A stretch of DNA of 64,000 nucleotides from Lepidostoma basale. Its lineage: Eukaryota > Arthropoda > Insecta > Trichoptera > Lepidostomatidae. The notes below the pieces were generated by a model that was not told the origin of the DNA, did no database searches, and saw only the letters and a list, made by a program, of their open reading frames with translations. Made by a program: the position numbers and the translations under genes. The stretch covers positions 62,001 through 126,000 of the forward strand of contig JAHDVF020001220.1 in NCBI GenBank assembly GCA_022606425.2, read 5' to 3'. Shown in pieces: positions 11,245 through 23,025 of this stretch. Numbering within the stretch: the stretch's first letter is position 1; each line of letters starts with the position of its first letter.

Positions 11245-11478
11245 GGTACTGCCATAGAAGCCCAGAAGCCCGGCTTGCGTAAGAAATTTTGAATCAAAAC
11301 CCCCAAATCTAAGTAATCATGCCCTCGCATAAACCAACAACCCACAAATCACTTACCAACAATGTTCCCATCAGACGTAAGAGGAATAGCAACAAGAGCT
11401 GAACCTTTGTAAGCCAGAAAAGGTTTTGATTCAAAATTTCTTACGCAAGCCGAGCTTCTGGGCTTCTATGGGAGTACC
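11245..11478. repeat. Foldback element FB8 (MITE-like), near-perfect arms
   Basis: The 57-bp arms 11245-11301 and 11422-11478 are inverted copies with two mismatches, separated by about 120 bp. They carry GCCATAGAAGCCCAGAAGCC and AAGAAATTTTGAATCAAAAC. No coding capacity. High arm identity implies recent origin or repair by conversion. Confidence 0.85.
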
Positions 11479-11589
11479 GGTACTGATAGTGCAGTCAGCA
11501 CAAGTCAATACTTTACTTCTGTCAAAATTGACAACCTGAATGCATTTATCAAGATTCAACGAGCTTAAGCTAAATAAAGTAGTCTTATT

Positions 11590-11705
11590 TTTTCTTCTTC
11601 AATCTTCTTCCTTCCACTGCTGGATATAGGCCTTTTCCATTTACTTCCACTCTTCCCTACTTTGTCCCTTCCGCATCTAGGTTTTCCCCATCTTGATTTA
11701 TAATG
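11590..11705 (-). mobile_element. LINE C-terminal fragment
   Basis: CTTCCACTGCTGGATATAGG then CTTCCGCATCTAGG is the reverse strand of a GRP-like LINE terminus. A weaker relative is at 11155-11240. Confidence 0.4.
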
Positions 11706-12218
11706 AAGAAAATATATGAGAATCAAAGTTCTATTTTTATTCTTTTACAGGGAATTCTGAACGTTGGATAAAAATCATCTAGAATTATGTATGAATAAGC
11801 CGAAGATTAGAAAGTTACTGCAAAATATAATGAAAAGCGGCCACCATAACTGAAGATTGATAGTTACGCGTGCACTTCCAGTGGCGAGGATTAAGCAGCA
11901 AGATGTCAATTTTTTTATTTAATTCGAATGTTTCACCGTCACTGATAGAGTTGTACATATATTAGACTCTCAGAGTACCTCTAAGTTACCTGAATACAAC
12001 TATAAATTAATATCTAACATATTTCTCAGCCGGAGGATTATTATGTGGGACGATCCGCTATAGAAATATAGTATTTAATTTTAGTATAGCATGAATAATA
12101 AAAATCTATTGTAACATTTAATATACGCTTTTAAATATACAATAATCTAATCATTTGGTTATATCTTCTCAGAATCAAAGGAAATCAAAATGCAATAATT
12201 TATCTTTTTTTGTTGTTG
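11706..12218. other. Noncoding, nothing recognised
   Basis: AT-rich; no repeat match inside the window. Confidence 0.35.
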
Positions 12219-12620
12219 TTAACTAACTAACCATCACGCCGTCTCCCCGAAAGGGTAGGCAGAAAGAATAAACTGTAACACTTTAACCGATGCGGCACTC
12301 CATCCTTCTCTTTTCGCCTCGCGGTAGACGCGGTGTGATGGGTTGCGAACCTCATCGCCACCAATAGGCATCTCCCGCGCACACTTCGATCGTAAAACAT
12401 CCACAAAATATATCTAAAATAAATAATATATAATACAATGATATAAAATAAAATAACACAAAAAAAATAACACATAATGTTCTTTTTAGATGGTGCACAT
12501 TATTGTCTATTTAATTTATGTTCCACGGATCCACGTTTTTTTTAAAATTAGCTATAATTATGTACTTAAAACAATCCAACACTAGCAAGAACTTTTAAAT
12601 GAAAAAATTAAAAAATTATT
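12219..12620 (-). mobile_element. Non-autonomous element NA-T, copy 1
   Basis: The left end (TAACTAACTAACCATCACGCC, GAAAGGGTAGGCAGAAAGAA) is the LINE-T 3' end in reverse. Beyond it the sequence is different: GTGTGATGGGTTGCGAACC, then GGCATCTCCCGCGCACACTT, then an AT-rich stretch. The same order is at 52480-52895 and, shorter, 23340-23562. The GGTTCGCAACCC string resembles a pol III B-box. Confidence 0.75.
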
Positions 12621-13399
12621 TTTATATCTGTCAAAATTCTATATATAAACGAAAAAACTTGTATAATTTTAACATCAAAACAGACAAACGTATTACGTGC
12701 CACAATTAACTATTGTATAGTGCGGCAACAATCAAATTGGTAAAAACAATTCAATTATACACGAAATATCTCCAAATTTACGGGAGGACCACATGAACCA
12801 AACAAAATTTTCAAAATCAGAACCAGTGTTTTTTTTGTTAATTTTTTTGTATACAACAGGTTATATTTACTTTTTTGCTCAGCACATATAATTTCAAAAC
12901 AATGCCTAGACAATGCGTTTTCTTTTATCTTGATATCGCCAGGATAACAGTTTTCCGCAGGTATGTCTTAGTTTATAGTTATTCTATCGTAGTATTTACA
13001 TACACTATTTAAAGTACGCACAAGAAAATATAATTGATTATCGGGAATCAATTTTTTTAATAAAAAGTTTTATTAATTTCTATGGAACTCGAATGCAACA
13101 TATGAATTTCAAAATTGAAAAATATATCTTTATGGTTACTTTTGACAATTATTTGAATGGTGTTAGCTCTGTAAACCGGTTGAATCAGTTGGGATCAATG
13201 TGTGCTGGATGTATGTTGGATGTTTCGAATGGGGAGTGGGCGAGATGCGATAATAGTTCTCAGATAGTTGGTATGGTATATAACTGGTATATAACCACCT
13301 ATATACCTTATTTACTTTTTTGTTTACATTATTTACTCAACGCTAAGCACTGCAGCAACAATGAGATCGCCGGGCTGCAGAGAAAACGTAAAAAATCTC
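12621..13399. other. Noncoding, AT-rich
   Basis: 12825-12880 (TTTTTTGTATACAACAGGTTAT) resembles the tail of the tRNA-SINE at 25808 and 41058. The rest shows nothing recognisable. Confidence 0.4.
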
Positions 13400-13705
13400 C
13401 GCTAGTGTAGAGTGAACTTAAAAATGTAAAGATAGGCGTGGAATCCTACCAAGTATACAAGTTCCAAAAAATTGTCAGACGTGGTGGTCATAAGAAAAAA
13501 AAATGCGGAATGGGGAATGCTGTTAAACATAAAGCGATCGCTCAACCCTACCAATGACAGGTCATAAGTCCTGTAAGCGCCTCGGCCACCACATTCTGTT
13601 CACAGAAAAAGTCTCTATTGAGATACAATTAATCCTTATAAAATAAAAATAATTTATCCGCAATGGGTGAAATCCAGTATTTGTCTACAAGAATTTGTAT
13701 ACATT
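13400..13705. repeat. FB1, right half
   Basis: AAAATTGTCAGACGTGGTGG, GACAGGTCATAAGTCCTGTAA, TCTATTGAGATACAATTAATC and CAATGGGTGAAATCCAGTA match the right half of the FB1 copy at 21346-21835 in order. Confidence 0.7.
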
Positions 13706-13765
13706 CAAAATGTTGTAAAAAATCTCGTTTGAAGTAATTTCGCTTTCCAAATACTTGAATATAAT

Positions 13766-14150
13766 TAACTAACTAACTAACTAACTAACCATCACGCCAT
13801 TTCCCCGGAGTGGAAGGCAGAGGGGATGGATCGTCACAATGCTCTGTCTTGGCATACCTCTCGGGCTTCCTCTACATTCATACATCGTACAATGCATGCA
13901 CGTCGATTATTCCGACTTCGAATGTGGCCGCCTTTTAGTAATTGATTAATTTCGTCATGCCATGTATTCGGCTTCTCTTTCCACTCACGCTGCTTGTGTA
14001 CAACTTTTTAACCATTCTACTCTCATCCATTCGTTCCATATGTCCAAACTATCTCAGGGATTATTTTTTTAATTTTATCCATGATGCAGTCATCTGTCTT
14101 ACATCTCTCTTATTTCATCGTTCGGTATTCTATCATACAACGAACCCTTA
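13766..14150 (-). mobile_element. LINE-T 3' fragment
   Basis: Starts at five CTAA units on the + strand side, then CCATCACGCC, and reads backwards through the VEEAREV, RGRPRKTW-equivalent and RWFGHMERM-equivalent blocks to an older segment also found in the copy at 1150. Confidence 0.8.
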
Positions 14151-14639
14151 ATATGATTAAGGCTTCAATAAACGAGAATCAATTTAGACCTTTTATTTGT
14201 GCACGCAATTAGGGGTCAGCAGCTAACAATTTCAACTGAGTGTTCGGTTAAGAATTTCTTGGAGAACTCGAAGAAGACTGCGGTCAGTCATTTTCATGAT
14301 CTGACAATTATAAAAGGTGTCAGGTGCAAATTGAACTAACTGGTAGCTATTTAACAACTTCTACAGTTAAAACTTTTTTTCGGTCTCAAAATACTTACAT
14401 TTTAAAATTAATTCAACCTGAATATTACTGATATACTTATGAACCATATTTTTTACTTTAGATTGGGGTGAAGATATGAAACATATTTAAAAATATGAAT
14501 ATATTTTATAGAGAACCTGAAGGGTTTTAAATTGCTTTGAAAAAAATCCCAAAATCATTTTGTTTGTCAGGTTACGAAAATGATAAAGTAAGGTTCTAAT
14601 TGAAAAAGAAAACTTTTGGTAATCAGTTTTCCGGAGTGA
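14151..14639. other. Noncoding flank of the first promoter island
   Basis: AT-rich; no repeat recognised. It may hold promoter-proximal elements of the gene starting at 15166. Confidence 0.35.
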
Positions 14640-15165
14640 GCAGACAGTGTGTGGAGGAATCCCCTGGCTGCACGGGCGGCGAGCACCTCCGCCGGAGGAG
14701 CGGCGCAGGGCGGCCCGTAGAGGGAGACCACAGAGACAGACAGATCCCCCCCCTCCGCCCCGCGGCGCAGCCAATCCGCGCGCTCCGCCGACCGGGCCTA
14801 ACGTCACACCGCCGGCTGTACTTCGCGGTGCCGGTAACGCGCTCTCTCGGTACTCTCCAGAGGAAAAAAAAATATCGTTTTCGAAAAAAGAAACGAAAAA
14901 AATCTGCGCGACGGCCACCGGCAGGCGGCGCGCCGGGCCGCGGGCTCCTTCCCGCCCGCGGTTTTTTTGACAGTTCCAAATTCAAAGAGCGCGCGCAGTT
15001 TTTTTCAAGTTTCCCGCGCGTTCAGACTTCGAACTTCAAACTTCGGCCAAACTTTTCTGTGTTAGACAACCCTCAGACGTCCGCTTTGCGCTTTCCGTTT
15101 GTAATAGACTCTTAAGTATTATTTAGTGCATGGTTTGAGTTGGAGTTGGTTTGATTTGCTTCATC
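14640..15165 (+). promoter_or_regulatory. GC-rich promoter island and leader of the unidentified gene
   Basis: The segment 14640-14960 is strongly GC-rich, with CGCGGCG, GGCGGCGCGCCGGGC and CCGCGGGC tracts and a CCAAT motif near 14770. A less GC-rich leader of about 200 bp follows, with an initiator-like TTCAGAC at 15021, up to the ATG at 15166. There is no TATA box. This matches the second island at 59570 and supports a real promoter. Long open frames on both strands here (to 171 codons) come from GC bias. Confidence 0.58.
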
Positions 15166-15255
15166 ATGGACGAGTGGGAGCGGCACGTGACCCCGCTCCT
15201 CCAGGACATAGGCTGCTCTGGAGATGGGCAGGATGATTTCTTTAACCCGCACGAG
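15166..15255 (+). CDS. Unidentified protein, first coding exon (partial gene)
   Basis: The frame starts at ATCATGG and reads MDEWERHVTPLLQDIG, continues acidic, and ends DDFFNPHE at codon 30, followed by a GTAACT donor at 15256 in phase 0. It lies about 200 bp below a GC-rich island, as expected for a first coding exon. The peptide is acidic, with no signal peptide or membrane segment, so a soluble cytoplasmic or nuclear protein is likely. I do not recognise the family. Possibilities are a separate gene next to the Iroquois locus or an alternative first exon of the downstream Iroquois gene, since both exons are phase 0 and on the same strand. Read-through past the donor stops at 15366. The GTAACT donor is weaker than the consensus. 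Confidence 0.62.
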
Positions 15256-16785
15256 GTAACTTTCATGTTTATTTATATTTCGCATGCTCGCTTAGGCTCA
15301 CAACTAATACGATTTCCCTGGCTGACTTCGGACACTGCACTTTACAAGCAGATTGAATTGGAATAAGGACAGAGGTGCATTGAGGGATCGGTTGGAAACC
15401 TAAATCGTTCCCTGTGATTATTATAATATAGCGAACTATTTACCGAGTGGCTTATTGGAAACTCATAAGAATTCAAACATTTCCGTGAATATTGGGAATA
15501 TACCTTCTTCAATATTATTTAACACTTTAAAAGTGATTAATTTAATTTTAATTAACATTTGAATAAAAAGAAATCTATTTAATAACAATGTATTCCGGTG
15601 CCATGTCAAAAGGCATCACGGTACAATAAATAGTATTATTATAAAAAAACAACAACATATTTTTACCTGCTTAAAAGGCTAATTAATTTTAAGTGTATGA
15701 ATGTAATTAAATCAATAAAGACTTCCTTTCGGCATGCAAGTGGACTAACCATCAACGTCGAGAGATTTTTTTGAGCGAAATTCATTACGAAAATCGAACA
15801 AATCGTTTATTTGAATGATTGGAAAGATTTGGGTGCGGAGTGCTGAGAGTATTGGGACAATTTAGAATGGTGTTTTAAAATGTTCTTGACCAGTGGGCCT
15901 GGAGATAAATCACTGTTCCTCCGCGTATTAGGACCCCTCCCCCATACGACTCCCGCCCACATCATACAAGATGCGACCAGAAAACAAATAATATAAAATA
16001 TCATCGAGAACACGAAACGCACCAGGATTTGAAAACAAGTGAATGACTGAATAAATCTTTTTCAATTGTTAATAAATTATTCTTATTTTGAAACTGGTTT
16101 CCGAGTGACTGCGATTAATCGGTAATATTTTCGAGTTAGTCACTTACGAAATTTATAACAAAGCTTTAGGAAATTTGTTAACAATGTAAAACAAGGATTG
16201 CCGTCCTCATAAATCACCAATAAGTAATTTCGTACACAGGTTAACAATAGTCACCGTGGCCGTAGCTGGCTCTCGTCGGCCATTCCGCTTTGGGACGACT
16301 TCGGCAACACTCATTTATACAAATCTTTCATTTCCATTCGAATCAGATCGGTCCGTATAGAGAAATTCATGACACTTTCATTCTTAATCATTTCTTATCA
16401 TTATATCGTCACACTAAATAATGGCTGTTCAGTTATAGCCAAAAGTAAGTTAGTGGAAATTGTTAAACTTAACACATTGTTCTAAAGTAACATAAAATTT
16501 TCACAAGAAAATGACTAAAAACGCAAAATAATATATTTGTTTTTTTAGTAGTACAATGAATATATATATAATTTTATAAATTGAAAATAAAATACGGGTT
16601 TACTCAAAATTTAATAAAAAAAACATATATTTTAAAACCAACTTTTGATTCTATTTTCAGAAGATATTAGTACCTATTTTAAAACAAATCATATTCTAAG
16701 TGATTTTTTTTACAATAAAAATCTATAAACTCTTAAGCAACTTTTTAAAAAGTTATACAAGAAAAAAAAGGCACAGACAGAATGA
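15256..16785 (+). other. Probable intron downstream of the unidentified exon
   Basis: AT-rich noncoding DNA. There is a T-rich stretch and no exon-like frame. 15840-16020 and 16240-16400 are slightly more GC-rich and look single-copy. No element family recognised elsewhere in the window is present. Confidence 0.45.
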
Positions 16786-16789
16786 ATGG

Positions 16790-17000
16790 TTGTTTAGTGT
16801 GGCTGATATCATTCACACAATGTCATCTATTATTTCTCTTAGTAACTTCCTATCATTTGGGGTCGGCCCTCCTCGCATAAAACGCCAAACTTTTCTGTCC
16901 TGACTCATCTCCACTATCAGGTTCTCGTATACTTTTTCATGTTGGCTCACCATGTTGCCATTGGACCGCCTTTACCCCTTGATGTTGCGGAAATGCTGAG
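16790..17000 (-). mobile_element. Possible LINE C-terminal fragment
   Basis: Minus-strand reading gives MSQDRKVWRFMRGGPTPND, which resembles the DRxxWR end of LINE ORFs. No other family landmark. Confidence 0.35.
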
Positions 17001-17119
17001 GGCTTTTGGAGAATGTTTTTGCTGTCTCTTCGCATCACTAAGACAATGTCATACTATAAATAATTCTGTCCTGAAATGAAAGTGGAAAGAATTAATAAAT
17101 TGTAGGATATATAATTTGT

Positions 17120-17330
17120 AAAGCGGACGAACTAGGTTTATTATGTAGGCACACTTTCAATGACATACTCTTTTCAGGAGAAACAAAGGGATGTAAAAAT
17201 CCATCAATCACGTAAAGAAAGGGGTCCGCAGGCCACAGCTGTGGCTGGGTGAGGGCCCGCGAGGCGGGTACCCCACGGTATCGATCACTGACTCTACTTA
17301 CCAACATATTAAATACAAACACGCGACACG
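17120..17330. promoter_or_regulatory. GC-richer single-copy island, enhancer candidate
   Basis: 17220-17290 (GGCCACAGCTGTGGCTGGG, GGGCCCGCGAGGCGGG) stands out. CAGCTG inside a short palindrome is an E-box of proneural type. The role is inference from composition and from the location in the Iroquois neighbourhood. Confidence 0.25.
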
Positions 17331-19954
17331 CCGATAGTATCAGCCGTGTGTACTATTTGTTAGTAATGATGTTAAGTCTTGTTAGAAACACAACTTAGAA
17401 ACAATGTCCTATCAGCAGTTCGATCGTTCAAACCTATAATTTAAATATTTTAAACTACCAAATTAAATATGTATTACGTTATAGTTATACGTGGTCCGAA
17501 CGTAAAACTTTGTCAAGCGCGCGCTAACGAGCTTAAAAATATATATCTATGAACGAAGAAAACACGTAAATAATATCGTTTATAATCTGTGTTGAAGTTT
17601 GTAGTTCATAATGTGTGACAAATATGCTCATACTTACATAATTAATCATAGTCTTCGGTGACGGGTTGATGACGCCAAATATTTAATATTTTAGTTGAAA
17701 ACCTACGCACGTCTATACTAAACTAAAGTGTGTCCCATATTTTTATTAAAGAACTTGAGTATAGCTCAGAAGTGTATGATTATTGTTACCAGATCGAGAT
17801 CAATCAAAATATAATAACAAAATTATTTCACTCATATTTGTTTAATATATATAATAAATTTCGATTTTAGTCCGGAATAAAATAATGTCGTTATACTGTT
17901 ACATCCGTTTTGAATCCTACCATATTTTTATATACAAATCTATTGTTTTAAACAATGTTTAGAGCTATTAACTTGTCAATAGTGTAAATTTGAAAAAAAA
18001 AAACAGCGAACAGTTGTTAAATTACATGTGTAACAAGATTATGAAATTGAATAAAAAATGCAACCCAAAATATCTATTATTAGAATAAATGTATGCTAGA
18101 GAGAAATGCGCTTTAGCGCAATATCTCGAAGAAGGCAATCGGCGGAACACATAAAAGATTCAAAGCTCGAATGTCAGTCGTCTGCTGATCTGATTCTGAT
18201 TGGTTAATTTAATATAAGCCAAGCCGTTGTTCTCTATTGTAGTGAATTTAAACCGTTGATATACTGACGATACTTCTAGTATTGACAATTTGAGTTCAAA
18301 ATTGGTCGCCATTCTGCATCAGATATTTTTGAAATTCAATTATCAAAGACTTACTGGAATTGTTTATTTTGATGTTTATAATAAAACGCACAGTCAAACT
18401 ATTTAAGTATTTTTTTTTAAATCCGTCCAGATGTGGAGTTTTTCGCATAAGCTAAGGCGTAATAAACGTGAATTTAATATCTGGTTTGGCAAAACTAATA
18501 TTTGATTATATCTCTATAAAGCGAAATGTGGATTTTTTTTAAATATTCTTGTCTTAAAAACTAACAAAAAACTGCTAAAGAATATAACACAACTATAAAC
18601 TTTCTGTAAAAATACGATGTTCGACATTAGCAAGAAATTAAAATTATCTACATATTGTAAGTTATGAAAATCAACAATTTAGTAATGTAGATTGAATATA
18701 GGAAGTGGCATGAAATAGTGCTTGAAACGAAATATTTATGTATTTACATACATGTGTGCCCTTTGAATTTTATATTTTTTATGTGCGTATTTTAAAGTTC
18801 AGAACCTTTATAACATACTCCCACATACTTAAAAGAAACAAGCAAATAGTGTATAAATATATTGTACACATAATAATTTCTCATAATATAATCAGCTCTT
18901 CAATTCTACTGAAATGTATGGCATAGTTAAGCTGTTCTTATAAGCTAATTTAATTTGGAAGCAGGATTGTTTGGACCACAAGGGATAAGGTATACGAGTG
19001 CAGACGAAGCGAGGCGCTCTGCCAGGACTGAGGTTTGGGGTTTCATATTCCTTGGGGTAGGTACGAGTACTCCTGGTTTCTACATGGCGCGATGGTAAAA
19101 TTAATTTAGATCTTGTTAAGACTGTCGCGATGTCGCCTGCCTTGGGCTCGAATACATCATAATACAATCCAGTGGATAATCAAACCTGAACATATCGAAT
19201 GCAGAAAATAATTTTAGCAATGTTCATTCAATGTTGTAGTTTTTCTATCCTGGAGTGGTGGTATAATTTTTTATGCTTCTGATAATTGTTTATCCTCAGC
19301 GATGAATGTCCCTTTCACTCTAATCTGATTTTGCTCCAATACTATCCGTGCTGTATCTATAGGCTAAAGAATGCTCCAATGTCACAGTAATGTTTTAAAG
19401 TAACTTTTATGTAATGATTGTAAGGAATGTGAGGCATTAGAAAAAAGTTTTGAATCCAAGGATTGCATTTTGGACAAAGTAGATTCCGAAGAGACGATCG
19501 AGGGTAAATGTAGTATTATTCAGAGACATATAATAAAAAACGATGAAATCTGCATTACCAGGGACATAGGTTAATAAAAGTTTTAGAGAGTATTGTATTA
19601 TATTAAGAGTGTCTCTGGATCTACACTAGAGACCATACCAAACGGATATGATTGGGGTTTTGCCACTCACGTCCACACGGAGGAAGCTGGTGCTGAAGAC
19701 ATAAAGCCCAAATTTTCACAGCCTTTAAGCTGTCTGGAATTAAAAAAATACATGATTAAAAATGGCATCAATTCTAAATGTCTGGTGGGATGTGGTGGAA
19801 GCTGGAGATTTTTTTTAGCACAATTACGGTCTCCTTCTCTATCATCTTCTTCAGTGATTTTGTGGGATTTTTTTTTATAATTAATAAATAAATATAATTA
19901 ATCATTATAGTATACTTAAACCCAAATTCTAGGTGACTGAATACAATATTCATT
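17331..19954. other. Noncoding, mostly single-copy
   Basis: 18105-18120 has a small GCGCTTTAGCGC palindrome. 18970-19150 is more balanced in GC. Frames of 62-95 codons at 18738, 18892 and 19593 show no domain or codon signal. No repeat family of this window recognised. Confidence 0.4.
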
Positions 19955-20465
19955 AAAGGCATTCGAAAAAAGTCCCATATAACACAACATCTCGAAGATC
20001 TTCATTACCTTAAAAGTCCAGAAAGAATCCAGTATAAACTCTGCTGGACAGTCTTCAAAGCGCTGCATGGAATGACACCAAATTATGTATCCGAACTCTG
20101 TATAACAGACAGCCTAAATCCAATGAAATCCACGCTTCGCTCGGCGAACTCCTCTGCAATATGAAGATTAGTTGAGCCAAAACATTGCCCTAGTACAAAT
20201 TTCGGGGATCGAGCCTTTGCAGTAGCCGGCCCGTCAGCTTGGAACAATCTCCCTTCATTCCTTAGATGCATATATGATCCAACAGATTTCAGATCTAAGC
20301 TGAAAACCCATATTTTTCGTATCTCATACCCACTTTAAAATGTGTATATTTTGTTCTACTGTACTTTCTAACCGATAGCGAATATCAGATGCAGCGTTCA
20401 TATTCATATTTTTAGAATAAAAACACCTCTTAATGCGCCCTCGAAGTGATTATATTTTATCACAA
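19955..20465 (+). mobile_element. CR1-like LINE, ORF C-terminus and 3' tail
   Basis: Reads HLEDLHYLKSPERIQYKLCW, then TVFKALHGMTPNYVSELC, STLRSANSS, then NFGDRAFAVAGPSAWNNLP, matching the order typical of CR1-clade reverse transcriptase C-termini. The 3' UTR (TGCGCCCTCGAAGTG, AGCATATTATTA) is also at 44103 and 47742 in reverse. One in-frame stop and no 5' part. Confidence 0.85.
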
Positions 20466-20604
20466 AAATGATGCTTTAAACGTTAGCATATTATTAAGAA
20501 AAATATTTGTAAAAGAAATATAAAAGTATAATAAACTAATTTTGATTTAAAATAAAGCATTATAAAGGAAATCGTAACAGTTACAATTATAATAGATTCG
20601 CAGA

Positions 20605-20716
20605 CATGATATGCGAAAATGTGTAGGAGGAGGAACTAGAAATGTGTCTGGATACAAGAGGCATATTGTGTGCATCCCCTCTGGAGTATCGGCGCAATGG
20701 TTAGTTAGTTGTGTAG
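20605..20716 (+). mobile_element. Degenerate LINE-T tail
   Basis: Frame fragments EEARNVSGYKRHIV and PSGVSAQW followed by TGGTTAGTTAGTTG match the end of LINE-T, heavily mutated; an old copy. Confidence 0.5.
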
Positions 20717-20900
20717 ATGAACCGGAGTCTTCAGTGGATGTAAGCAAAATGTCCGGGCCGCAGGCACGTTGCACGGGACAATGGCTATGCCCGCATGACA
20801 ATAGGTGATGTGATGTTATCTCGCGTGGCGCCACCTCCGCCCGGCCTGTCCCCTCTGCCTCCGGGGCTATAAATCAATTGCCAAAATATCGTAAATCCCC
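20717..20900. promoter_or_regulatory. GC-richer island with a TATA-like box
   Basis: 20820-20866 is GC-rich (TGGCGCCACCTCCGCCCGG) and is followed by GGGGCTATAAATC. There is no clear transcript or ORF downstream. Enhancer or cryptic promoter candidate. Confidence 0.25.
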
Positions 20901-21326
20901 TTGCCAACCCTTAAAAAATCGGGGGTGTAAGGTATTTTGACCATTTTTTTATATAATTATGTGAAACATGATGTAATTTTTTTGTCTATTTGTATTATAG
21001 TTTTTGTACCTCTTACAACCTATCTCACTCGAAGCAGGTTTATTTCTCTTGAGGTGATGTTTTCATCGGTGACTTCCAATTTGATAGATCACAAGGCGAC
21101 GGATAAGTCGTGTCGCTCCATTCATCCACAACTACCCAAGTTATTAAAATATTGGGAAACCCGATCGTCATAATCTTTTTTTTATTCAATATTTGTTTTG
21201 ATTACAGTATTTACAATTTAAATTGATTAAAAAAAATGCATTTTGATATTGAAATATTTGAATTGTAATACATATTTTACTCATATTTGTTGCAGATTTA
21301 ATTAAATATTTATTACTAATTCCTCA

Positions 21327-21835
21327 TTTGTATACGTATATTTGATTTTAAGGATTAATTGTATCTCAATAGAGACGAAGATGCGAATTGGAAACAGTAT
21401 ATGGTAGTCGAGGCGTTTACAGGACTTATGACCTGTCATTTGAATGAGGAATGTTGTATTACGCTTTATGTAATACAACATTCCCCATTCTGCCCTTCTT
21501 ACGACCACCAAATAGATGGCGCCAGTGTAGATTGAACTAAAAATGTGAAGTGTTTCCCAACATTGTAGCATATATACATCTTCCAAAAAATTGTCAGACG
21601 TGGTGTTCGTAATAAGGGGGGAATGGGGAATGTTGTATTACATAAAGCGTACGCTTAATCCAACCAATGACAGGTCATAAGTCCTGTAAACCCCTCGACT
21701 ACCATATTCTGTTTCCAATTTGCGTCTTCGTATCTATTGAGATACAATTAACCCTTAAAAATGATAACCCGCAATGGGTAAAATTCAGTATTCGTCTACA
21801 AGTATTTGTATATATTCAAAATGTTATTTGATTTT
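21327..21835. repeat. Foldback element FB1, longest copy
   Basis: Arms of about 95 bp (21346-21441 and 21665-21760) pair along AAGGATTAATTGTATCTCAA, AGACGAAGATGCGAATTGG and GGACTTATGACCTGTCATT. Inside the left part is a second small hairpin (ATGTTGTATTACGCTTTATG / TAATACAACAT). No coding capacity. Confidence 0.8.
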
Positions 21836-22484
21836 ATGCACAATTACCTAAAATTGTATTTAATTGCTAATAATATGCAAAACATAATTGTTTCATAAAT
21901 ATTTATTCTTGCGTGGTAATAAATGTTACAACACATTGTGGACTATTGTTTATAAGTAGGCACCCGAGCAAGTGGTTGAACACTCCACATTCTTCCATCT
22001 TGTCATATTCGCCCCTATGATTCTGACAGCCCACCTGCGATCTACCCTTTCGGAATTCAAATTGAGTTTTAATTAATAACACACCAAACAACGTTACTTA
22101 ATAACGTTCTTTTATTTTGAAATGGAACGTCAAACATAATAATGTATTAGCGCATCAGAGCAGATAAAATTAAAATGTGTTTATTTTATGACTAAACTAG
22201 TTTATAACAATGACACGTAAATTCAGAAAGTAGAGAACATTAAATACTAATAAAATAAAGTTAAAATAAACGCAAGGTATTAAAAATAAACATGTTATCA
22301 TTTCTAAAACGATTTTTTTTATCTATAGAATAAAGCATAAAGAGATATAAATTATGAATACACAAATATTTCTAAAATAAAATTATAAGCGTCTATCAAA
22401 ATAGCGAAGCTAGTGCTCGACTTCGATAGTCAAACAAATTGGCGTTTTCACGTTTTCATAATTAGTATAATATATAATAACTAA
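21836..22484. other. Noncoding, AT-rich
   Basis: No feature recognised; the 62-codon minus frame at 21903 has no domain signal. Confidence 0.35.
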
Positions 22485-23025
22485 ACAACAACAACAACAA
22501 CAAACCATCACGCCGTTTCGCCTCAGGGGTAGGCAGAGAGACTGGACCGTCACACTACTATATGCTGACATACCTCTAGCTTCCTCCACATTTATACAGC
22601 GAGTCATACACGCACGTCGATTCTTCCGGCTTCTAACATGACCAACCTTTAAAATTTGATTAATTTTGTCATGCCATGTTTTCCTCGGTCTACCTCGACT
22701 TCTTACTCCATTTATATCGTTAACGTATACTTTCTTAACCATTCTTTCTTTGCCCATGCGCTCCATATGTCCGAACCAACGCAGCGATCGTTTCATAATT
22801 TTGTTCATATTGCCTTCTTTCGCTCTACATTCCTTTCTAATATCAGTATTTGAGATTCTGTAATTCATCGTTCTACCACACATACTTCTTAGGGACTTCA
22901 TCTCTACCGCAATTACTCTGCTCTCATCCTTCTTCTGCCAGTTCCATGCTTCGCTTCCATATATAAGGGTTGGTACCAGAACTCCATTGTGAACGGCCAT
23001 TTTCGCTCTAATAATTAAACTGTTA
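22485..23025 (-). mobile_element. LINE-T 3' end, longest open copy
   Basis: About 200 codons are nearly open: AKMAVHNGVLVPTLIYGSEA, KSLRSMCGRTMNYRISNTDI, RSLRWFGHMERMGKERMVKK, RGRPRKTWHDKINQIL, RRACMTRCINVEEAR. This is the stretch after the reverse transcriptase core of an RTE-like LINE. The terminal repeat is (TTG)n, where most copies have (TTAG)n. No catalytic RT domain is present. Confidence 0.85.

Noticed and set aside
14487..15115. Overlapping open frames of 107-171 codons on both strands
   Set aside because: They all cross the GC-rich promoter island, where stop codons are rare. Proline/arginine/glycine-rich readings in several frames at once indicate composition, not coding.
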